DNA from: Candidatus Altarchaeota archaeon
GTDB lineage: Archaea; Altiarchaeota; Altiarchaeia; IMC4; QMZM01
DNA: 8,626 nucleotides
Reading direction: 5' to 3'
Assembly: GCA_018897475.1 (NCBI GenBank)
Contig: JAHIKS010000100.1
Coordinates: forward strand, 1 to 8,626
Of this stretch, positions 6,314-8,626 are shown piece after piece (within the stretch, counting starts at the first letter, position 1; the number at the start of each line of letters is the position of its first letter). Below the pieces are notes generated by a model. That model did no database searches and was not told the DNA's origin. It saw only the letters and a list, made by a program, of their open reading frames with translations. Position numbers and translations under genes: made by a program.

Positions 6314-7636
6314 ATGCCTCATTCTATATCTGAGATTATGGTCGAAGTCATTCCGTTCAGGGGTGTCAGGTATGATAAGGAGAGAATAGAGAGCATGAAC
6401 CTGGTAGTGACCCCACCCTATGACGTTATTTCGGATGATGAGAGAGACGTCTATTACAGCAATTCCGAGTATAGCGTAATCAAGCTTTCGCTGGGCAGGG
6501 GGGAGAAGGGCGACAGCGATGAGAATAACAAATATACAAGAGCCAAGAAATTCCTTGACGAATGGACGAAGGAGGGGATTCTGAAGAGAGACGGGGAGAA
6601 TTCTTTATACATTTACGAGCAGGAGTATTCATTGCCCACGGGGGAGAGAAAGATAATGAGGGGTTTTATCTGCCTTGTTGGGCTCGAGGACCTGGAGTCG
6701 GGGCACATATACCCCCATGAGAGGACGCTGCCGAAGCCCGCGGAGGACAGGTTCAGGCTGATAAAGGCGGTCAGGGCGAACATAAGCCCCATCATCTCAG
6801 TCTATTCCGACAGGCACAACAGGATAAATTCCATCCTGAAGACGGAGGCCAAGCGGGAGCCTGTTCTCAGATTTGCCGATGAAGAGGGAATCACCCACGG
6901 CCTCTGGGTGGTTCAGGACGACAAGATTATTGAAGCCGTAGTTTCCGGGATGAAGGAGCTCGACCTGTTCATTGCCGACGGGCATCACCGCTATGAGACT
7001 GCATTGAAATACAGTAAAGAGGGAGACGGCTCGAATAAGCACGTGATGATGCTCCTTGTTGACATGAACGAGGGCGGCATATCGATTCTTCCAGCTCACA
7101 GGCTGCTGAGGAACGTCCGGAAGATGGATGAGGAGGAGCTGGAGAGCAGGCTGCTGGAGTACTTCGACCTGGAGGTATTCAGGTTCGACGGCGATGAACT
7201 GAGCCAGAGAAGAAAGATGTTCGAGCACATGTGGGGGAAGAGCGAGGGGGGCGCGTTCGGAATGTATGTTGGCGGCAAGAAGTATTATTTGCTAACGCTG
7301 AAGGACGACGCAATCATAGACGGGATAGACGGCAGCAAGCCAAGGGCATGGAAGGAGCTGGATGCCGTGATTCTCCATTCGCTGATAATAGAAGGGATAT
7401 TCGGCGTAAAGGATGACGGCAGCGTAAAGTACGAGGAGAGCATAAAGTTCATCAAGAGCAGGGAGACTGCAATACAGGCCGTCTATGAGAAGGAATACGA
7501 TGTTGCCCTGTTCCTGAATCCCACGAAGATGAGCCAGGTCGAGAACGTTGCAAAGACCAGGACAAGGATGCCGCAGAAGTCCACCTATTTCTACCCGAAG
7601 CCGTTAACTGGCCTGGTTATGAATGTTATGGATTGA
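6314..7636 (+). CDS. DUF1015 family protein of unknown function
   Basis: Full-length member (440 residues) of the DUF1015 (COG4198) family. Family marks are VEVIPFRGVRYD near the N-terminus, PYDVIS, HIYPHERTLPKPAEDR and FIADGHHRYETAL (D222-G223-H224-H225-R226). Relatives generally begin at the VxxIPFRG stretch, so ATG 6338 is a good alternative to ATG 6314; neither has a strong binding site. Function is not established. The DGHHR motif recalls phosphate-binding loops of the ParB/sulfiredoxin fold, which includes an archaeal free-serine kinase, but that link is my inference. It follows sufB by ten bases on the same strand, so it is likely co-transcribed, although no role in Fe-S assembly is known. 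Its last codons, PLTGLVMNVMD, are echoed 750 bases downstream in a remnant. Confidence 0.9.
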   Translation: MPHSISEIMVEVIPFRGVRYDKERIESMNLVVTPPYDVISDDERDVYYSNSEYSVIKLSLGRGEKGDSDENNKYTRAKKFLDEWTKEGILKRDGENSLYIYEQEYSLPTGERKIMRGFICLVGLEDLESGHIYPHERTLPKPAEDRFRLIKAVRANISPIISVYSDRHNRINSILKTEAKREPVLRFADEEGITHGLWVVQDDKIIEAVVSGMKELDLFIADGHHRYETALKYSKEGDGSNKHVMMLLVDMNEGGISILPAHRLLRNVRKMDEEELESRLLEYFDLEVFRFDGDELSQRRKMFEHMWGKSEGGAFGMYVGGKKYYLLTLKDDAIIDGIDGSKPRAWKELDAVILHSLIIEGIFGVKDDGSVKYEESIKFIKSRETAIQAVYEKEYDVALFLNPTKMSQVENVAKTRTRMPQKSTYFYPKPLTGLVMNVMD

Positions 7637-7651
7637 TTATGGGATTTATTG

Positions 7652-7666
7652 TTTTTATATATAAAA
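7652..7666 (+). promoter_or_regulatory. TATA box for a leaderless DUF5678 gene; T-run may also end the upstream cluster
   Basis: TTTTTATATATAAAA is a near-ideal archaeal TATA box. Its centre near 7659 predicts a transcript start near 7684-7690, right at ATG 7692, which lacks a binding site. The gene is therefore probably leaderless. The five-T run at the left could stop transcripts from the cluster upstream. Confidence 0.65.
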
Positions 7667-7691
7667 TTCGCTATATCTAATGGTGTTTTCA

Positions 7692-7892
7692 ATGGCTAGC
7701 CGTGAATTTAACTATTTTACAGAGCACTCTCTTGATAAATACAGTGATGAGTGGGTCCTTATACTAAAGGACAAGGTTGTACTTCATGATAAAGACTTGG
7801 GAAAAATTCTGGAGGAGAGCGATAAGAAGTACCCCCGTAATAGGGACATTCTCTTGGCTAAGGTTACTGATGAGAGGACCTTGATTCTTTAG
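7692..7892 (+). CDS. DUF5678 family small protein
   Basis: This 66-residue protein shows the DUF5678 pattern: L-x-KYxDEWVLILKDKVVLHDKDL followed by a helix (GKILEESDKK) and a final strand (DILLAKVTDERTLIL). In that family the core reads roughly as a WVA-hydrophobic strand, a KVVAHxxD turn, a helix and a KVP-like strand. The function is unknown. I place the start at ATG 7692 because the strong TATA box at 7652-7666 predicts a transcript beginning there; ATG 7680 would lie upstream of the predicted transcript start. The next gene, a retropepsin-like protease, begins nine bases after the stop, so the two form a pair. It may be an adaptor, substrate or inhibitor of that protease, which is inference from the pairing and small size. 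Confidence 0.8.
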   Translation: MASREFNYFTEHSLDKYSDEWVLILKDKVVLHDKDLGKILEESDKKYPRNRDILLAKVTDERTLIL

Positions 7893-7901
7893 GTATTTAC
7901 T

Positions 7902-8324
7902 ATGACGCTGACCTTCAAGTATAAGAAAGGACCTAAAGGCATCTATAGACCATACATTGAGTTGATTCTAAGTAATGAGGAAAAATTTAGGAAGGTAGCG
8001 TGTTTGCTTGATTCCGGTGCTGATATATCATTCATTCCAAGAGCCTTTGCCGAATATCTGAATCTTGACCTGTCTGCCGACCCAGATGAATCCAAGGGCG
8101 TTATGGGACCATTTGATACCATACTGACTCATATGACCCTTATAATACCGAAAGCTCGTCCTCGGCTCATGCTCCCGAGGATTCCAGTCAGGGTTCCGGT
8201 AGAGGACAAACACGAACCAATGTTTTTGATAGGCCGTAATGGATTTTTCGACGAGTTTGAGATAACCTTCAGAGAACATAGAAGGGAGGTAAAACTGAAA
8301 CGGATTCAGGAGAGAGGTTATTGA
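7902..8324 (+). CDS. Retropepsin-like (clan AA) aspartyl protease
   Basis: The 140-residue protein has the catalytic signature LLDSGADISFIP with D37-S38-G39, and a C-terminal half containing FLIGRNGFFDEFEITF, which is the second psi-loop hydrophobic-Gly pattern of single-domain retropepsins. Being one domain with one DSGA motif, it would be active as a homodimer, each copy giving one Asp. No signal peptide or membrane helix is seen, so it should act in the cytoplasm. The substrate is unknown. ATG 7902 follows the DUF5678 stop by nine bases, with AGGT (7891-7894) overlapping that stop. The pair has a two-gene, small-then-larger layout like toxin-antitoxin modules. Base composition is more AT-rich than the Suf cluster upstream, which is consistent with a separate origin. 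Confidence 0.87.
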   Translation: MTLTFKYKKGPKGIYRPYIELILSNEEKFRKVACLLDSGADISFIPRAFAEYLNLDLSADPDESKGVMGPFDTILTHMTLIIPKARPRLMLPRIPVRVPVEDKHEPMFLIGRNGFFDEFEITFREHRREVKLKRIQERGY

Positions 8325-8332
8325 ATTCTTAG

Positions 8333-8386
8333 ATAACTCCCTATACGAAACCCCTAACAGGGTTGGTGATGAATGTTATGGAATGA
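8333..8386 (+). pseudogene. Remnant of the 3' end of a DUF1015 gene
   Basis: Read from a stop at 8330-8332, this short frame gives ITPYTK, then PLTGLVMNVME and TGA at 8384-8386. The intact gene ends with YFYPK, PLTGLVMNVMD and TGA at 7601-7636. Over the final 36 bases, 29 are identical, and six of the seven differences are synonymous while the last exchanges Asp for Glu. The match fades upstream of about 8342. Such a pattern can only be understood as coding descent, so this is the tail of a second, diverged DUF1015 gene or the displaced original tail of the present one. It overlaps the 3' end of the minus-strand gene that follows. Confidence 0.83.
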
Positions 8387-8626
8387 CTGCTATTCTTTCT
8401 CATTTCTTTCAGCGTTTTCCTTAGATCCGTGATGGCTTCCTTCACCCCTTTATACACATCGACGCCTTTGTAAATCTGGTCGAATGTAAGGGAATGGCTG
8501 AATAACCCTATATCGAGAACAAGAATGTCGTCATTATATTCCAGGTCAGAAACCTTAATGCCAGGGTTGCCTATCCTCTCAACTACTTTGTCAACATCAT
8601 CTGCGTCCTTTATGAGCCAGTCAACC
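8341..8626 (-). CDS. Unidentified protein, C-terminal part; 5' end outside window
   Basis: On the minus strand a frame is open from the window edge to TAG (complement of 8341-8343), giving 94 residues with no start in the window. The sequence has a natural protein look: an acidic helical segment (WLIKDADDVDKVVERIG), strands around YNDDILVLDIGLFSHSLTF, then a basic helix (GVKEAITDLRKTLKEMRK). I do not recognise the family. Its last 15 residues (SHSITFITNPVRGFV) are read from the antisense of the DUF1015 remnant, so the original gene pair was probably convergent with overlapping ends, or this gene lost its own stop by recombination. It converges on the protease gene with a gap of 16 bases. Confidence 0.6.
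   Translation of the reverse strand, partial: VDWLIKDADDVDKVVERIGNPGIKVSDLEYNDDILVLDIGLFSHSLTFDQIYKGVDVYKGVKEAITDLRKTLKEMRKNSSHSITFITNPVRGFV

Noticed and set aside
6797..7228. 143-codon minus-strand open frame opposite the DUF1015 gene
   Set aside because: Opposite a full-length conserved protein; looks like a codon-bias shadow.

Overview
The window looks like a piece of an anaerobic archaeal genome, seen at both ends in mid-gene. The archaeal signs are GAGGTG-type ribosome binding sites, TATA-like boxes close to starts, heavy AGG arginine use, Thr-rich stalked surface proteins with a C-terminal membrane anchor (one with a PGF-pre-PGF-like domain), a SufBC-only Fe-S system, and a DUF5678/retropepsin gene pair. 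The lineage cannot be fixed from sequence alone; an uncultured euryarchaeal or Altiarchaeota-like group is a guess.

Layout. (1) 3-788: 3' part of a large surface protein with poly-Gly hinge and two Cys-rich modules. (2) 926-1519: a VapBC-type toxin-antitoxin pair (small unknown antitoxin plus PIN toxin) with a T-rich terminator. (3) 1527-1878: a headless, frameshifted 3' remnant of a paralogue of the surface protein, including an ~81-base near-perfect copy of bases 519-601. (4) 1881-3203, minus strand: a secreted, membrane-anchored eight-repeat FG-GAP/PQQ-like propeller. (5) 3265-7636: a compact plus-strand cluster of rubrerythrin, ferritin-like protein, desulfoferrodoxin (superoxide reductase), SufC, SufB and a DUF1015 protein, with gaps of 1-12 bases. 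The first five members together suggest oxidative-stress defence: superoxide to peroxide, peroxide to water, iron sequestration and Fe-S rebuilding. (6) 7692-8324: a leaderless DUF5678 gene followed by a retropepsin-like aspartyl protease. (7) 8333-8386: a short remnant encoding the C-terminus of a DUF1015 protein. (8) 8341-8626, minus strand: the 3' part of an unidentified gene whose stop lies inside that remnant.

The most striking point is that two unrelated two-gene cassettes (VapBC and DUF5678-retropepsin) each sit directly between a complete gene 3' end and a second, diverged or damaged 3' end of the same gene family. In the DUF1015 case the 11 matching C-terminal codons differ almost only at synonymous sites. 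This is what would be expected if small cassettes entered at gene 3' ends and either carried or duplicated a replacement 3' end. No integrase, CRISPR array, rRNA or tRNA was seen.
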